The notes beneath the pieces were generated by a model, which worked only from the letters and a program-made list of their open reading frames with translations, made no database searches and had not been told where the DNA came from. Positions 35,925 to 45,575 of a stretch of 64,000 nucleotides of DNA are shown here, one piece after another (within the stretch, counting starts at the first letter, position 1; each line of letters begins with the position of its first letter). A program made the translations under genes and the position numbers. This DNA is from Cohnella terricola (GTDB lineage Bacteria > Bacillota > Bacilli > Paenibacillales > Paenibacillaceae), in contig NZ_VNJJ01000011.1 of the NCBI RefSeq assembly GCF_007786475.1, positions 1 through 64,000 of the forward strand. The letters run 5' to 3'.

Positions 35925-37174
35925 AATCCTACTTCCTCCTCTATATTTCTCCTATTAGGAGTAAGGTGCAGCCCGAATGCCGAATGCAGCGCCTGCAGCG
36001 CTTCGGCCAAATCTGTCTCGGAGATCAGCACCCAGATTGTCGTATTGGAATCCGCCGATTGCAGGATCGGGATGCCAGCCGCCGTCAACGCTTCGACGAT
36101 AACGGCCATGACGCCCGGCTCGCCGTTCATGCCGCCGCCGATGACGGATACTTTGGCACAGCCCCTCCTTACTTGGGGCTCGAAGCCTAGTTCCGCGAGC
36201 AGACGCACCGCAAGCGGAGCGTCCGAATCGGATACGGTATAATGCACGCCTGTCGGCATTACGTTAATGAAGTCCACGCTTATTCCGTGAGAAGCCATCG
36301 CGCGAAACACGCGCAATTGCAGATCGGCCGGACCGTCATGATTCACGACGGACAACTGAGTCACGTTCTTGACGTGGGCTAGCCCCGTCACGGTTCTATC
36401 ATACCATATGCCTTGGCTTCGCAAAGCTTGCGCGTTCGTAACGAGCGTGCCTTCGCTATCCGAGAACGTCGAACGCACTCTTACCGGTACGCCCGCCTTC
36501 ATGGCGATCTCGACCGCTCTCGGATGAATGACTTTGGCGCCGTTCTGAGCCATATTGCATATTTCCTCATAACTGACGGCCGTCAGCGGACGGGCATCGC
36601 TCACCCATCGAGGGTCGGCCGTAAGAATTCCGTCGACGTCGGTATAAATATCGACGATATTCGCCTTTAACGCGACGCCTAGCGCCGTCGCCGACGTGTC
36701 ACTTCCTCCGCGTCCGAGCGTCGTCACCTCTCCGTCCCGGGTCATGCCTTGGAAACCGGTTACGATGACGACCTCGCGAGCCGACAGATGCTTGCGAATC
36801 CGCTCGCCGTTTATTTCCAAGATGCGGGCGGATCCGTAATGGTCGTCCGTCCTTATTCCTGCCTGTCCTCCCGTCAAGACGACGGAAGGAAAGCCTTCGG
36901 CTTGGAGAAGATTGCAAAGAACGGCCGCGGATATGAGTTCGCCACAGGAGAGCAGCAAATCCCTTTCGCGCGGCGGCAGTGCATCGCCGCGACCTCTAAT
37001 CAAGTCGAGAAGCGAATCCGTCGCGTACGGATCCCCGCTTCTTCCCATGGCCGAGACGACAACAACAAGCTGATTGCCGGCCTCAAGCTCCCGGATAATA
37101 TGACGGAGGACGTGGCGCCGACTTTGATCGTCGGACAGCGACGTCCCACCGAATTTCTGTACGATCAGGTCCAT
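35921..37174 (-). CDS. dapG: Aspartate kinase (DapG type)
   Basis: A 417-aa aspartokinase, the first step of the aspartate pathway. The kinase domain starts VQKFGGTSLSD and contains GRGGSDTSATALGVAL. Two C-terminal ACT domains (about 265-410) should bind the feedback effector, in the DapG family meso-diaminopimelate. It follows dpaB after 97 bp with no asd gene between, unlike B. subtilis. Confidence 0.95.
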   Translation of the reverse strand: MDLIVQKFGGTSLSDDQSRRHVLRHIIRELEAGNQLVVVVSAMGRSGDPYATDSLLDLIRGRGDALPPRERDLLLSCGELISAAVLCNLLQAEGFPSVVLTGGQAGIRTDDHYGSARILEINGERIRKHLSAREVVIVTGFQGMTRDGEVTTLGRGGSDTSATALGVALKANIVDIYTDVDGILTADPRWVSDARPLTAVSYEEICNMAQNGAKVIHPRAVEIAMKAGVPVRVRSTFSDSEGTLVTNAQALRSQGIWYDRTVTGLAHVKNVTQLSVVNHDGPADLQLRVFRAMASHGISVDFINVMPTGVHYTVSDSDAPLAVRLLAELGFEPQVRRGCAKVSVIGGGMNGEPGVMAVIVEALTAAGIPILQSADSNTTIWVLISETDLAEALQALHSAFGLHLTPNRRNIEEEVGL

Positions 37175-37271
37175 CCCGTTTTCCTCCGCTCCGGAGAAGA
37201 ATCGCGAAGTATTGCATCATTCTGCACGGCGTTCCACGCAGCGTCATTAGGAAAATTGTCGAACATTCGTG

Positions 37272-37868
37272 TCAAGCGTTCAAGTATCGCTCTATCAGCA
37301 AAGGCTGCAATTGTTTGCCTTGCAGAGCGGCCTCGCATGTTTCCATCACGAGATCCATTCTAGCGACAAGCGAATTCGGCTTCGCGATCGGATTATCCTG
37401 TCCGAACGGCACGAAGTATATATGTTTCATGATGAGCAGCTTGGCGATATTCGCAGCATTCAGCCCCAAACCATCATTCGTGGATATGGCCAGAACGAGC
37501 GGTCTTTGATTGCGCATCTGGGCTTTCGCAGCCATCAGTACAGGACCGTCGGTCATGGCATTGGCGAGCTTGCTTGTCGTATTCCCAGTACAAGGCGCGA
37601 TGGTCAGGACGTCGATCCGCTTCGAAGGACCGAGCGGTTCGGCTTCCACTATCGTAGATATGATTTCGTTGCCGGTAATTTGACGCAAAGAGTCTTGCCA
37701 GTGGTTGGATGTTCCGAATCTCGTATCCGTAGTCATGATCGACGAAGATACGATCGGAACGACATTGGCCCCCGCATCCACGAATCTCTGGATTTGAGGC
37801 ATGATTTCTTCCAATGTACAATGAGAACCAGATAACGCATACCCAACGGTAATTCCTTGCCAGTTCAT
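37272..37868 (-). CDS. dpaB: Dipicolinate synthase subunit B (SpoVFB)
   Basis: A 198-aa flavoprotein-like subunit that, with DpaA, oxidises dihydrodipicolinate to dipicolinic acid, the spore-core chelator. It shows GYALSGSHCTLEEIMPQI at the N-terminus, IAPCTGNTTSKLANAMTD in the middle and LAISTNDGLGLNAANI. ATG 37868 is chosen because GGGGGAATC precedes it and it overlaps the dpaA stop by four bases; the longer open frame upstream runs inside dpaA. Confidence 0.96.
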   Translation of the reverse strand: MNWQGITVGYALSGSHCTLEEIMPQIQRFVDAGANVVPIVSSSIMTTDTRFGTSNHWQDSLRQITGNEIISTIVEAEPLGPSKRIDVLTIAPCTGNTTSKLANAMTDGPVLMAAKAQMRNQRPLVLAISTNDGLGLNAANIAKLLIMKHIYFVPFGQDNPIAKPNSLVARMDLVMETCEAALQGKQLQPLLIERYLNA

Positions 37869-38764
37869 GGTTGATTCCCCCGTAGTCGGTTGTCTTCCAG
37901 AATGATCTGGGACAGACTGTTCGCGATGATTCGACCGGCTGTCTTCGGAGCCACGATCCCGGGCAATCCGGGAGCCAGCAACGCCTTGATTCCGCGCTTC
38001 TCCGCGAAGCGAAAATCGGTGCCGCCGGGCTTTGAAGCCAAGTCGATAATACATGCGCGTTGGGGAAGTTGGGCGATCACTTGCGCTGTGACTATCATAG
38101 TCGGAATTGTGTTAAAAATCAAGTCGATATTCCCCGCCTGACGCGCCAAATCAGCGATATAGAAAGGCTCGAAACCCATCTCGAACGCCCGGGCGAACGC
38201 TTCGTCCCGGCGTACTCCAGCCTTCACGTGCGCCCCTAGTGCCTGCAAGGTTCGGGCCATCGTAAGACCAGTTCTCCCCAGCCCCAGAACGATGCAGTTG
38301 GAGCCGTGAATCGTAATATCGGTATTTTGAATAGCCATCATCAACGCGCCTTCGGCGGTCGGTATCGAGTTATAGATGGCCACGTCGTCCCGCTCGAACA
38401 GCTCCACGAGATCCAGATGATGCTTCTCGCACAGCTTCCGCAAATAAGGTTTAGCCATTCCGGTAATGACTTTGCTCGTTTTCGGGAGCGCGGCAAGATG
38501 GGCGTCGGTCAGCTTCAACTCCAAATCCGTGAACAGAGCCGGAATAACCCCCTCGTCCTCTGTCCCAACAGCGGGCAGGATCAACGCGTCCGCCTGCGCC
38601 AAAATTTCAGGCGACCACTCTCCTTTTACCGCGCCGCTAAATGGAGTATCCAGCCTGTCGAAACCTACGATCGTCACCGAGGCATCCCATTCCGTTAACC
38701 GCCGAATCACTTCCAACTGCCGGGCGTCTCCACCCGCGAGAACGATTTGAACTCCCGTAAGTAT
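37865..38764 (-). CDS. dpaA: Dipicolinate synthase subunit A (SpoVFA), apparent AUA start
   Basis: A protein of about 299 aa that makes dipicolinic acid with DpaB. It has a Rossmann motif VLGLGRTGLTMARTLQALGA and the conserved LLAPGLPGIVAPKTAG. Family members begin M-L-T-G-x-x-I and then reach GGDARQLE; here the matching codons are ATA CTT ACG GGA, so translation seems to start at ATA (38764-38762). AAGGAGG lies 8 bases upstream of it. The only ATG in frame (38794) has no ribosome binding site and would sit at the transcription start of the predicted sigma-K promoter. Confidence 0.85.
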   Translation of the reverse strand: MLTGVQIVLAGGDARQLEVIRRLTEWDASVTIVGFDRLDTPFSGAVKGEWSPEILAQADALILPAVGTEDEGVIPALFTDLELKLTDAHLAALPKTSKVITGMAKPYLRKLCEKHHLDLVELFERDDVAIYNSIPTAEGALMMAIQNTDITIHGSNCIVLGLGRTGLTMARTLQALGAHVKAGVRRDEAFARAFEMGFEPFYIADLARQAGNIDLIFNTIPTMIVTAQVIAQLPQRACIIDLASKPGGTDFRFAEKRGIKALLAPGLPGIVAPKTAGRIIANSLSQIILEDNRLRGNQP

Positions 38765-38798
38765 CGGTGCCCCCTCCTTTCGGCATTCTTGCATAGAT

Positions 38799-38829
38799 CA
38801 TCGTATGCATGCGCCCAGTCCGGGGTGCC
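38799..38829 (-). promoter_or_regulatory. Likely sigma-K promoter of the dpaA operon
   Basis: On the minus strand CATACGATG (38807-38799) matches the sigma-K -10 pattern CATANNNTA at all but the last position. It is 16 bases downstream of CACC (38827-38824), fitting the AC-type -35. B. subtilis dpaAB (spoVF) is transcribed by sigma-K in the mother cell. Confidence 0.55.
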
Positions 38830-38920
38830 GATCATTCCGTTGTGTCTCTGCCGTTATACGGCCCAATCTGTTATCCTTGTCCCTTAGCAGCGAGTCCTTA
38901 CCCAATCCTCCCTTATGCCG

Positions 38921-39180
38921 GTATCCCCTCCGCTCAGAACTTTGCATTCATATGCTCCAATTTTGAGACGATCGATACCTCCTCACAATTCTCTTTGCCG
39001 GTATCCCCTCCGTTCAGAACTTTTGCATTCATATACTCCAATTTTGAGACGATCGATTCCTCCTCACAATTCTCTTTGCCGGTATCCCCTCCGTTCAGAA
39101 CTTTTGCATTCATATACTCCTATTTTGGAATGATCGATACCTCCTCACAATTCTCTTTGCCGGTATCCCCTCCGCTCAGC
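38921..39180. repeat. Tandem repeat A, 80-81 bp unit, about 3 copies
   Basis: Units start at GTATCCCCTCCG at 38921, 39001, 39082 and 39163 (spacings 80, 81, 81). Each has GCCGGTATCCCCTCCG, then CAGAAC, an AT-rich core (GCATTCATATACTCC, TTTTGAGACGATCGAT) and CCTCCTCACAATTCTCTTTG. The first unit lacks one T; the last is truncated and runs into array B. The first of four repeat families filling the gap between dpaA and dut. Confidence 0.92.
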
Positions 39181-39198
39181 ACTTCCTCTCATCTCCCA

Positions 39199-39490
39199 TC
39201 TATCCAAGGCACTTTTTTGGCCTTCATTCGCACGTTCACCCATAGTCCGTCTATCCAAGGCACTTTTTTGGCCTTCGTTCGTGCGTTCCCCAATAGTCCA
39301 TCTATCCAAGGCACTTTTTTGGCCTTCGTTCCCGCGTTCACCCATTGTCCGTCTATCCAAGGCACTTTTTTGGCCTTCATTCGCACGTTCACCCATAGTC
39401 CGTCTATCCAAGGCACTTTTTTGGCCTTCGTTCCCGCGTTCACCCATTGTCCGACTATCCAAGGCACTTTTTTGGCCTTCATTTGCTCAT
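39199..39490. repeat. Tandem repeat B, 51-bp unit, 6 copies
   Basis: TATCCAAGGCACTTTTTTGG recurs at 39201, 39252, 39303, 39354, 39405 and 39456, exactly 51 bases apart each time. Each unit has a short stem AAGGC/GCCTT around a T-rich loop, then a variable half (CATTCGCACGTTCACCCATA or CGTTCCCGCGTTCACCCATT type). It stays open in more than one frame because 51 is a multiple of three. Confidence 0.95.
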
Positions 39491-39514
39491 ATCCCCGGGT
39501 GTCGAAGCAACCAA

Positions 39515-39862
39515 TACTGAGTAAGAGGGATACCGGCAGAGGAAACTGCGGACATGTTCATCAAAACGCACCAGACTGAGCGGACGGGATAGTGGTCATT
39601 GGTATATCAGGATTACTCGCTTTCTGAGCAAGAGGGATACCGGCAGAGGAACTGCGGACATGTTCATCAAAACGCACCAGACTGAGCGGACGGGATAGTG
39701 GTCATTGGGCTACCAGGATTACTCGCTTTCTGAGAAATGGGAATACCGGCGGAGGAAACTGGCGGACATGTTCATCAAAACGCACGAGACTGAGCGGGCG
39801 GGATAGTGGTCAAAAGTATATCAGGGTTACTCGCTTTCTGAGCAATGGGGATACCGGCCTTA
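39515..39862. repeat. Tandem repeat C, about 107-bp unit, about 3 copies
   Basis: TACCGGC recurs at 39531, 39638, 39744 and 39852 (spacings 107, 106, 108). The unit carries GGACATGTTCATCAAAACGC, ACTGAGCGGACGGGATAGTG and ATTACTCGCTTTCTGAG. The sequence around TACCGGC, read in reverse complement, is GCCGGTATCCCTCTTGCTCA, clearly related to the start of repeat A units but in opposite orientation. Confidence 0.9.
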
Positions 39863-39865
39863 CCA

Positions 39866-39909
39866 AAATAATAAACAGCCAACCTTCCCCGATCGGGATT
39901 GATTGGCTG
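39866..39909 (-). terminator. Terminator after dut
   Basis: On the minus strand CAGCCAA and TTGGCTG pair around a 20-base loop with an inner GATCGGG-type fold, followed by TTTATTATTTT. Confidence 0.8.
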
Positions 39910-39925
39910 CGTATGTACGATAAAG

Positions 39926-40369
39926 TTATTTGCCCGTATGGCCGAAGCCGCCCGCGCCGCGGGAAGTGTCGGTCAACTCGGACACTTCCTCGAAGACAAC
40001 CTGAGGCACGCGCTGGAAAACCATTTGCGCGATGCGCTCGCCCCGCTCGATGATGAAGGCTTCCTGCCCCAAGTTGACAAGAAGCACCTTTACTTCTCCG
40101 CGATAATCGGCGTCGATCGTCCCCGGCGAATTCAAACAAGTGATTCCGTGTTTATAAGCCAGGCCGCTCCGCGGCCGGATTTGTGCTTCCAACTCTTTGG
40201 GCATCGCCATCGCAAAACCGGTCGGAATTAGCTTGCGCTCCCCCGATTCCAACGCTACGGGTTCAGATACCGCGGCGTGCAGATCGAATCCCGCCGCCCA
40301 TTCGGACATTTGGCGGGGCAGTTCAATATCTTCATTACCCGGCAGTCTCTTCAACTGAATTGGATACAA
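39926..40369 (-). CDS. dut: dUTP diphosphatase
   Basis: A 147-aa trimeric dUTPase that hydrolyses dUTP to dUMP and PPi. The five motifs are visible: [38 protein letters not shown] and the C-terminal [10 protein letters not shown]. The TTG start at 40369 follows GGGAGG at 7 bases. It overlaps the end of the upstream M16 gene by 35 bases, so it is coupled to it. Confidence 0.95.
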   Translation of the reverse strand: MYPIQLKRLPGNEDIELPRQMSEWAAGFDLHAAVSEPVALESGERKLIPTGFAMAMPKELEAQIRPRSGLAYKHGITCLNSPGTIDADYRGEVKVLLVNLGQEAFIIERGERIAQMVFQRVPQVVFEEVSELTDTSRGAGGFGHTGK

Positions 40370-41612
40370 TGAATTCCCTCCCGATACCTGACAACACCTT
40401 CTGATTAGCGCCGACTAACGCGACCGCGCTTGGCTGGGCCATCATCATCTGCATCATGTCATCCAGATCCGACAGCTTCACTTGATCGATCCGGTCGAGC
40501 ATCTCGTCGAGCGTATAATGCCGTCCGAGCATCAACTCGTTTTTACCCAATCGGTTCATCCGGCTGCTTGTGCTTTCAAGGCTTAAGATTAAGTTTCCTT
40601 TAAGTTGTTCCTTGCCGCGGGAAAGCTCAGCTTCGCTTAACCCTTTAGCCGCAATCTCGCCGAGAAGGTCCATCGTGACATCGTACACTTCCTGCGTTTG
40701 CTTAGGTGCGGTCCCGGCATATACCGTAAACAAGCCGCTATCTGCATATGAAGTGTGGTATGAGTATACCGAATACGCTAGTCCGCGTTTTTCTCGGATT
40801 TCCTGGAACAGTCGGGAGCTCATTCCGCCGCCGATTGTATTGTTCAGAAGAATCATCGCGTATAGATTCGGCGCTTTGATCGAGCAACCGGGGAAAGTCA
40901 AGCAGAGATGATTTTGCTCCGTCTTCTTCTGATGGAACAAAGCTTGGGAATGAAACACCGGAGCTTCCAGCACCGTATCGCTGCCCGTATTGTCGAAACG
41001 ACCGAAATAACGCTCGATCAACTCAAGCGCTTCTTCCCCGACATTGCCAGCAATGCTGATGACTGTGTTATCGATGCGATAGCGTTCCTTCATATATTGG
41101 CGGAGATGATCCGAGCCCATCGGATTCAATTGCTCGGCCGTTCCCAGAATCGAATAGGCGAGCGGATGATCGTGGTACGCGGCGCGGGAAGCCAGATCAT
41201 GCACCGTATCGTCCGGCGTATCTTCGTACATGGAGATTTCTTCGAGAATGACGTTCTTTTCTTTGGCAAGTTCCGAGTCGACCATCTGCGATTCAAAAAA
41301 CATATCTGACAAAATGTCGACCGCGATCGGAAGATGCTGGTCCAATACTTTAGCGTAATAACAAGTGTATTCTTTAGACGTAAACGCGTTTACGTTCCCA
41401 CCGATCCCGTCGAAACGGTCGGCGATATCTTTGGCGCTATGCCGATTCGTTCCTTTGAACAGCATATGTTCAATAAAATGCGAAATACCGTTGTTGTTAA
41501 GGTCTTCGTAGCGGGAACCGGTCTTGACCCATATCCCGAACGAAACGGATCTGCACGTCGGAATGGATTCGATCATCACGCGAAGCCCGTTCTTGAGCTG
41601 ATACTTGTTCAT
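40335..41612 (-). CDS. M16-family zinc peptidase (YmxG/MlpA)
   Basis: A 425-aa insulinase-family peptidase resembling mitochondrial processing peptidase. The zinc motif HFIEH is in [18 protein letters not shown] (about 48-52) and the second Glu about 75 residues later. The C-terminal domain has [21 protein letters not shown]. subtilis has mlpA at this place after pnp and ylxY. Its substrate is unknown. Confidence 0.93.
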   Translation of the reverse strand: MNKYQLKNGLRVMIESIPTCRSVSFGIWVKTGSRYEDLNNNGISHFIEHMLFKGTNRHSAKDIADRFDGIGGNVNAFTSKEYTCYYAKVLDQHLPIAVDILSDMFFESQMVDSELAKEKNVILEEISMYEDTPDDTVHDLASRAAYHDHPLAYSILGTAEQLNPMGSDHLRQYMKERYRIDNTVISIAGNVGEEALELIERYFGRFDNTGSDTVLEAPVFHSQALFHQKKTEQNHLCLTFPGCSIKAPNLYAMILLNNTIGGGMSSRLFQEIREKRGLAYSVYSYHTSYADSGLFTVYAGTAPKQTQEVYDVTMDLLGEIAAKGLSEAELSRGKEQLKGNLILSLESTSSRMNRLGKNELMLGRHYTLDEMLDRIDQVKLSDLDDMMQMMMAQPSAVALVGANQKVLSGIGREFIVSNSVEETAG

Positions 41613-41677
41613 CCGATTTCCCCCTTCGCTTACTGGCTAATAAACAGTGATACCACTATATCAAATTCCGACATTTG

Positions 41678-42709
41678 TCACAACCGATCGTCAATTCGAT
41701 CCGACGAGAGCGTCTCGGACACGGTTCCAAGGGTATAGCCTTTGCTTCGGATCGCCTTAATCATTCCCTTGAGCGCGCCTTGAGAAGATGAAGTCGGATG
41801 CATCAAGATCAAACTTCCCGGGCCAACCTTCTGCGCTACCTTCGCGACGACAGCCGAAGGTTCCGGTTTCTTCCAGTCGATCGTATCAAGCGTCCATAAA
41901 ACTGTCCTTAACCCGTACTCCGAGGCCACCTTAACCGTATTATCGTTGAAGTAACCCGATGGCGGGGCGAACCAAACGTTTTTCACACCTAGTTTTTTCA
42001 ATAATTCTTCGGTTCTGCCGATCTCCTGCCTTTGCCGCTCGTCTCCAAGCTTGCTCATATCAGGGTGGGTATAGGCATGATTGGATACTTCATGGCCTTC
42101 GCCGATGATCGTCTTGGCTGTGTCCATATGCTTCGAAAGCCAAGAGCCGTCGAAGAAAAACGTCGCTTTCACATTCTCTTCCCGCAAAATACCAAGCATA
42201 GATGGGATATACTCATCCCCCCATGCAACGTTGATCATGAGGGCGACCATCGGCTTGGCCTCATTTCCCCTGTAGATCGGTTGATTAGGCAAGTCTTTTA
42301 ACGAAATTTTAGGTTTTACCGTCTTATACACCCAGGGAAACCCTTCGGCTGAGCCCGGCGCGGATCCGACCAGCTTCGCTTTTAGATATGTAGCTTGTAC
42401 GTCCACGACCCGCCCTTCATACCCCGGAACCGCCTTCCATACCCGATCAATAACCGCATCGACCGGAGGCCGGTTGCGTTTGGGCGCTTCCGATTTGATC
42501 CAGTTCAACAGCTTGTCTTCGCCATTATCTTCCGTCGTCGCCAAGATTGAAGCCTTCTGCGGTTTGACGGCCTGTACATATGGCTTTAGCGGACCGAAAG
42601 TACCCGCGATCAAAACCGCCGTTAAACAGATTCCCATCGCAGCCCAAATGCCAACCGGTAATTTTCTCGCCAACTCACTCACCCGCCTTGTCCGATTCCC
42701 TGCCTTCAT
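41678..42709 (-). CDS. ylxY: Polysaccharide deacetylase-like protein (YlxY)
   Basis: A 343-aa NodB-domain protein with an N-terminal membrane anchor (GIWAAMGICLTAVLIAGTFG, about 20-39), so likely outside the membrane. The NodB domain (about 145-335) has the zinc motif HEVSNHAYTHPDMSKLG but its first motif is MINVAWGDEY rather than TFDDG, as in the YlxY/PdaB-like sporulation group. Substrate uncertain. It lies after pnp. Confidence 0.9.
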   Translation of the reverse strand: MKAGNRTRRVSELARKLPVGIWAAMGICLTAVLIAGTFGPLKPYVQAVKPQKASILATTEDNGEDKLLNWIKSEAPKRNRPPVDAVIDRVWKAVPGYEGRVVDVQATYLKAKLVGSAPGSAEGFPWVYKTVKPKISLKDLPNQPIYRGNEAKPMVALMINVAWGDEYIPSMLGILREENVKATFFFDGSWLSKHMDTAKTIIGEGHEVSNHAYTHPDMSKLGDERQRQEIGRTEELLKKLGVKNVWFAPPSGYFNDNTVKVASEYGLRTVLWTLDTIDWKKPEPSAVVAKVAQKVGPGSLILMHPTSSSQGALKGMIKAIRSKGYTLGTVSETLSSDRIDDRL

Positions 42710-42772
42710 CCTATGCCTGAATTTAGGGCTTTATGAGTGAGCATCCCAAGGTAGTGCCGGTTTTATGCAAAC

Positions 42773-42806
42773 AAAAAGAGACCTTCACGTTGGAGTCTCT
42801 TTTGTC
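42773..42806 (-). terminator. Terminator after pnp
   Basis: On the minus strand AAAAGAGAC and GTCTCTTTTT pair around about 12 bases and end in a T-run and GTTTG. Confidence 0.85.
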
Positions 42807-42837
42807 CGTTTTCTTTATGGATTTGTACGTACGCGCG

Positions 42838-44940
42838 TTATACCGAAGGAGCCTGCTCTGGGCTGAGCAAAGCCTTGCGAGACAAGTTGACACGGCCCAT
42901 ATTGTCGATCTCGGTTACCTTAACTTCGATCTGATCGCCGATGTTCACGACGTCTTCGACTTTGGCAACGCGTTCGTTCGCCAATTGGCTAATATGGATA
43001 AGCCCGTCCTTGTTCGGAAGAATTTCCACGAAACAACCGAACTTCTCGATCCGTTTAACCGTTCCCGTATAGACTTCCCCGACGACGACTTCTTTGACGA
43101 TGCCTTCGATGATCGCGCGGGCGCGTTGGTTTGCCGCTTCGTCCGCAGATGCGATATAGACGGTTCCGTCTTGTTCGATATCGATTTTGACGCCGGTTTC
43201 TTCGATGATTTTGTTGATGATTTTTCCGCCGGAACCGATAACGTCACGGATTTTATCCGGATGGATTTTCATCGACACGATCTTCGGCGCGTACTTGCTC
43301 AATTCGTTGCGCGGCTCTTGGATCGTCTCCAGCATTTTGCCTAAGATGAACATACGTCCTTCTTTAGCTTGGTCGAGAGCCTCATTTAGAATTTGGCGAT
43401 CGATGCCGTCGATCTTGATGTCCATTTGGATCGCCGTAATTCCGGCAGCCGTTCCCGCGACCTTAAAGTCCATATCGCCGAGATGGTCTTCCATACCTTG
43501 GATATCCGTCAGAATCGACGTATGTTCGCCGTCTTTAATCAAGCCCATCGCCACGCCGGCAACCGGAGCTTTAATCGGAACGCCCGCATCCATCATCGCA
43601 AGCGTGCTTGCGCAGATGCTCGCCTGAGAAGTGGAACCGTTGGATTCGAGCACCTCGGATACGAGACGGATCGTATAAGGGAATTCCGCTTCCGACGGAA
43701 GAACCTTAAGCAGAGCGCGCTCGCCCAAAGCTCCGTGTCCGATCTCCCGACGTCCAGGCGGACGAAGCGGACGCGCTTCTCCGACGGAGAATGGCGGGAA
43801 ATTATAGTGATGCATGAAGCGTTTCGATTCTTGCGGACTGATGCCGTCCAAGATTTGAACTTCGCCCAGCGGCCCTAACGTACAAACGCTCAACGCTTGC
43901 GTCTGTCCGCGAGTGAACAATCCCGAACCGTGCGTGCGCGGCAGAATGGAGATATCCGAAGAGATCGGACGGATTTCCGACAAGCCGCGGCCATCCGGAC
44001 GCACTTTGTCATGCGTAATCAGACGGCGTACTTCGTTCTTCACGATATCATAAAGCACTTCTTTCACGTCGCTGAGTTTGCTAGGCGTATCAACATAGAC
44101 GCCGGTAAAGTGCTCGACCGTCTCCGTGTTGATGACGTCGATTGCTTCCTGGCGCGCGTGTTTCTCAGCGATGCGCACGGCTTCGATCAAACGCTCTTGA
44201 GCGTACGCTTTCACTTCCGCTTCGACTCCGGCGTCGACGCTATGCAGTACGACTTCCATCTTAGGCTGGCCGGCAACGGCAACCAGACGTTCGATCGTAT
44301 CGACGATTTTCTTGATTTCGTCATGGCCGAACATGATGGCTTCGAGCATATCCGTCTCGGAAACCTCGTTTGCTTCCGCCTCGACCATCATGATCGCGTC
44401 GCGCGTTCCGGCAACAACGACGTACATGTCCGAGATTTCTTCCTGTTCCTGCGTCGGGTTGACGACGAATTTGCCGTCGATTCTTCCGACGATAACGCCT
44501 CCGACCGGACCGTTAAACGGCACGTTCGAGATCGACAGTGCCGCGGAAGTACCGATCATTGCGGCGATCTCCGGCGAACAATCCTGATCTACGCTAAGCA
44601 CCAGGTTCACGATCTGTACATCGTTGCGGAACCCTTCCGGGAAAAGCGGCCGGATCGGACGGTCCGTCAAACGGCTGGCTAGAATCGCCTTCTCGCTTGG
44701 GCGTCCTTCCCGTTTGATGAATCCTCCAGGAATTTTACCTACCGCATATAAACGTTCTTCGTAGTTAACGGTAAGCGGAAAAAAGTCTAGATCTTTAGGC
44801 TCGCTTGAAGCCGTTACGGTAGACAGTACTACCGTATCTCCGTAGCGAACGACGATGGCGCCGCTTGCCTGCTTCGCAAGCCGTCCGGTCTCCAGAGTAA
44901 ACGGTCGTCCGCCAAGCTGCATGTCCACGCTTTGTTCCAA
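42838..44940 (-). CDS. pnp: Polynucleotide phosphorylase
   Basis: A 700-aa 3'-5' phosphorolytic exoribonuclease. Two RNase PH domains (about 10-230 and 310-540) joined by a helical linker, then a KH domain ([20 protein letters not shown]) and an S1 domain ([20 protein letters not shown]). The catalytic [12 protein letters not shown] region is intact. It follows rpsO, the conserved order. Confidence 0.97.
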   Translation of the reverse strand: MEQSVDMQLGGRPFTLETGRLAKQASGAIVVRYGDTVVLSTVTASSEPKDLDFFPLTVNYEERLYAVGKIPGGFIKREGRPSEKAILASRLTDRPIRPLFPEGFRNDVQIVNLVLSVDQDCSPEIAAMIGTSAALSISNVPFNGPVGGVIVGRIDGKFVVNPTQEQEEISDMYVVVAGTRDAIMMVEAEANEVSETDMLEAIMFGHDEIKKIVDTIERLVAVAGQPKMEVVLHSVDAGVEAEVKAYAQERLIEAVRIAEKHARQEAIDVINTETVEHFTGVYVDTPSKLSDVKEVLYDIVKNEVRRLITHDKVRPDGRGLSEIRPISSDISILPRTHGSGLFTRGQTQALSVCTLGPLGEVQILDGISPQESKRFMHHYNFPPFSVGEARPLRPPGRREIGHGALGERALLKVLPSEAEFPYTIRLVSEVLESNGSTSQASICASTLAMMDAGVPIKAPVAGVAMGLIKDGEHTSILTDIQGMEDHLGDMDFKVAGTAAGITAIQMDIKIDGIDRQILNEALDQAKEGRMFILGKMLETIQEPRNELSKYAPKIVSMKIHPDKIRDVIGSGGKIINKIIEETGVKIDIEQDGTVYIASADEAANQRARAIIEGIVKEVVVGEVYTGTVKRIEKFGCFVEILPNKDGLIHISQLANERVAKVEDVVNIGDQIEVKVTEIDNMGRVNLSRKALLSPEQAPSV

Positions 44941-45055
44941 ACCAATACCCTCCTCTTAGGAATTAACTTTATGTAATTTCGACACTGTTCCTAGTATTTC
45001 CTGCCGAAAGGCTGCTTAGGCATGGACCGACAGTATCGTCTATCGTAAATAGGGA

Positions 45056-45116
45056 AAAAGCAACCTGATCGCCTGTTAGGGCTATAAGCCCTGATAGACA
45101 TGGCCAGGTTGCTTTC
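45056..45116 (-). terminator. Nested terminator between rpsO and pnp
   Basis: On the minus strand AAAGCAACCTGG pairs with CAGGTTGCTTTTT, enclosing a second stem AGGGCTTATAGCCCT. The T-run points to termination after rpsO; such structures also serve as mRNA processing sites. Confidence 0.85.
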
Positions 45117-45129
45117 TTGCGAGTACCAA

Positions 45130-45399
45130 TTAACGGCGAAGTCCCAATTTTGCAATCAGGGCACTATACCGGCTAACATCTTTGTTTTTCAAGTATGCCA
45201 GCAACTTACGACGTTGACCAACCATCTTAAGCAGACCGCGACGGGAGTGATGGTCTTTCTTGTGCTCCCTGAAGTGTCCTGTCAGATTGTTGATGTTCTG
45301 CGTAAGGATAGCGATTTGGACTTCCGGAGATCCGGTGTCCGTCGCATGAGTCTTGTGCTCAGCGATCAATTCTTGTTTACGCTCTTGCGTCAATGCCAT
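45130..45399 (-). CDS. rpsO: Ribosomal protein S15
   Basis: An 89-aa small-subunit protein, full length ([20 protein letters not shown] at the start; [13 protein letters not shown] at the end). GGAGGTG precedes the ATG. It sits upstream of pnp. Confidence 0.98.
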   Translation of the reverse strand: MALTQERKQELIAEHKTHATDTGSPEVQIAILTQNINNLTGHFREHKKDHHSRRGLLKMVGQRRKLLAYLKNKDVSRYSALIAKLGLRR

Positions 45400-45575
45400 C
45401 CTTGTTCACCTCCTTCATTAGAATCGCCATTAGCCGAGCTGGCGTCGGTGAGAACGCTTCGCCAAGCTAAGGTTCCTGTATGCTGATCTAAGGGCAATTG
45501 CCCGTCGACAGCAACGTTTTATAGTATAGCATAACTCCATCTTGAAGTCTAACGGAATCCGATCGGATTCGCTCT
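45400..45575 (-). promoter_or_regulatory. rpsO 5' leader, possibly structured
   Basis: The 176 bases before rpsO contain a perfect palindrome GGGCAATTGCCC (45492-45503), a -10-like TATACT/TATAAA stretch near 45525-45535, and paired segments near the gene start (CTTAGCTTGGCGAAG, CCAGCTCGGCTAATGG). Many Firmicutes regulate rpsO through an S15-binding leader. I cannot confirm the fold by eye. Confidence 0.3.

Noticed and set aside
38809-39579. A 256-codon plus-strand open frame running through repeat arrays A and B
   Set aside because: It has no ribosome binding site, lies opposite all neighbouring genes, and stays open only because the unit lengths (81, 51) are multiples of three. The repeated peptides have no recognisable fold.
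38921-39862. CRISPR array
   Set aside because: Units are contiguous tandem repeats without variable spacers of regular length, and no cas genes are present.
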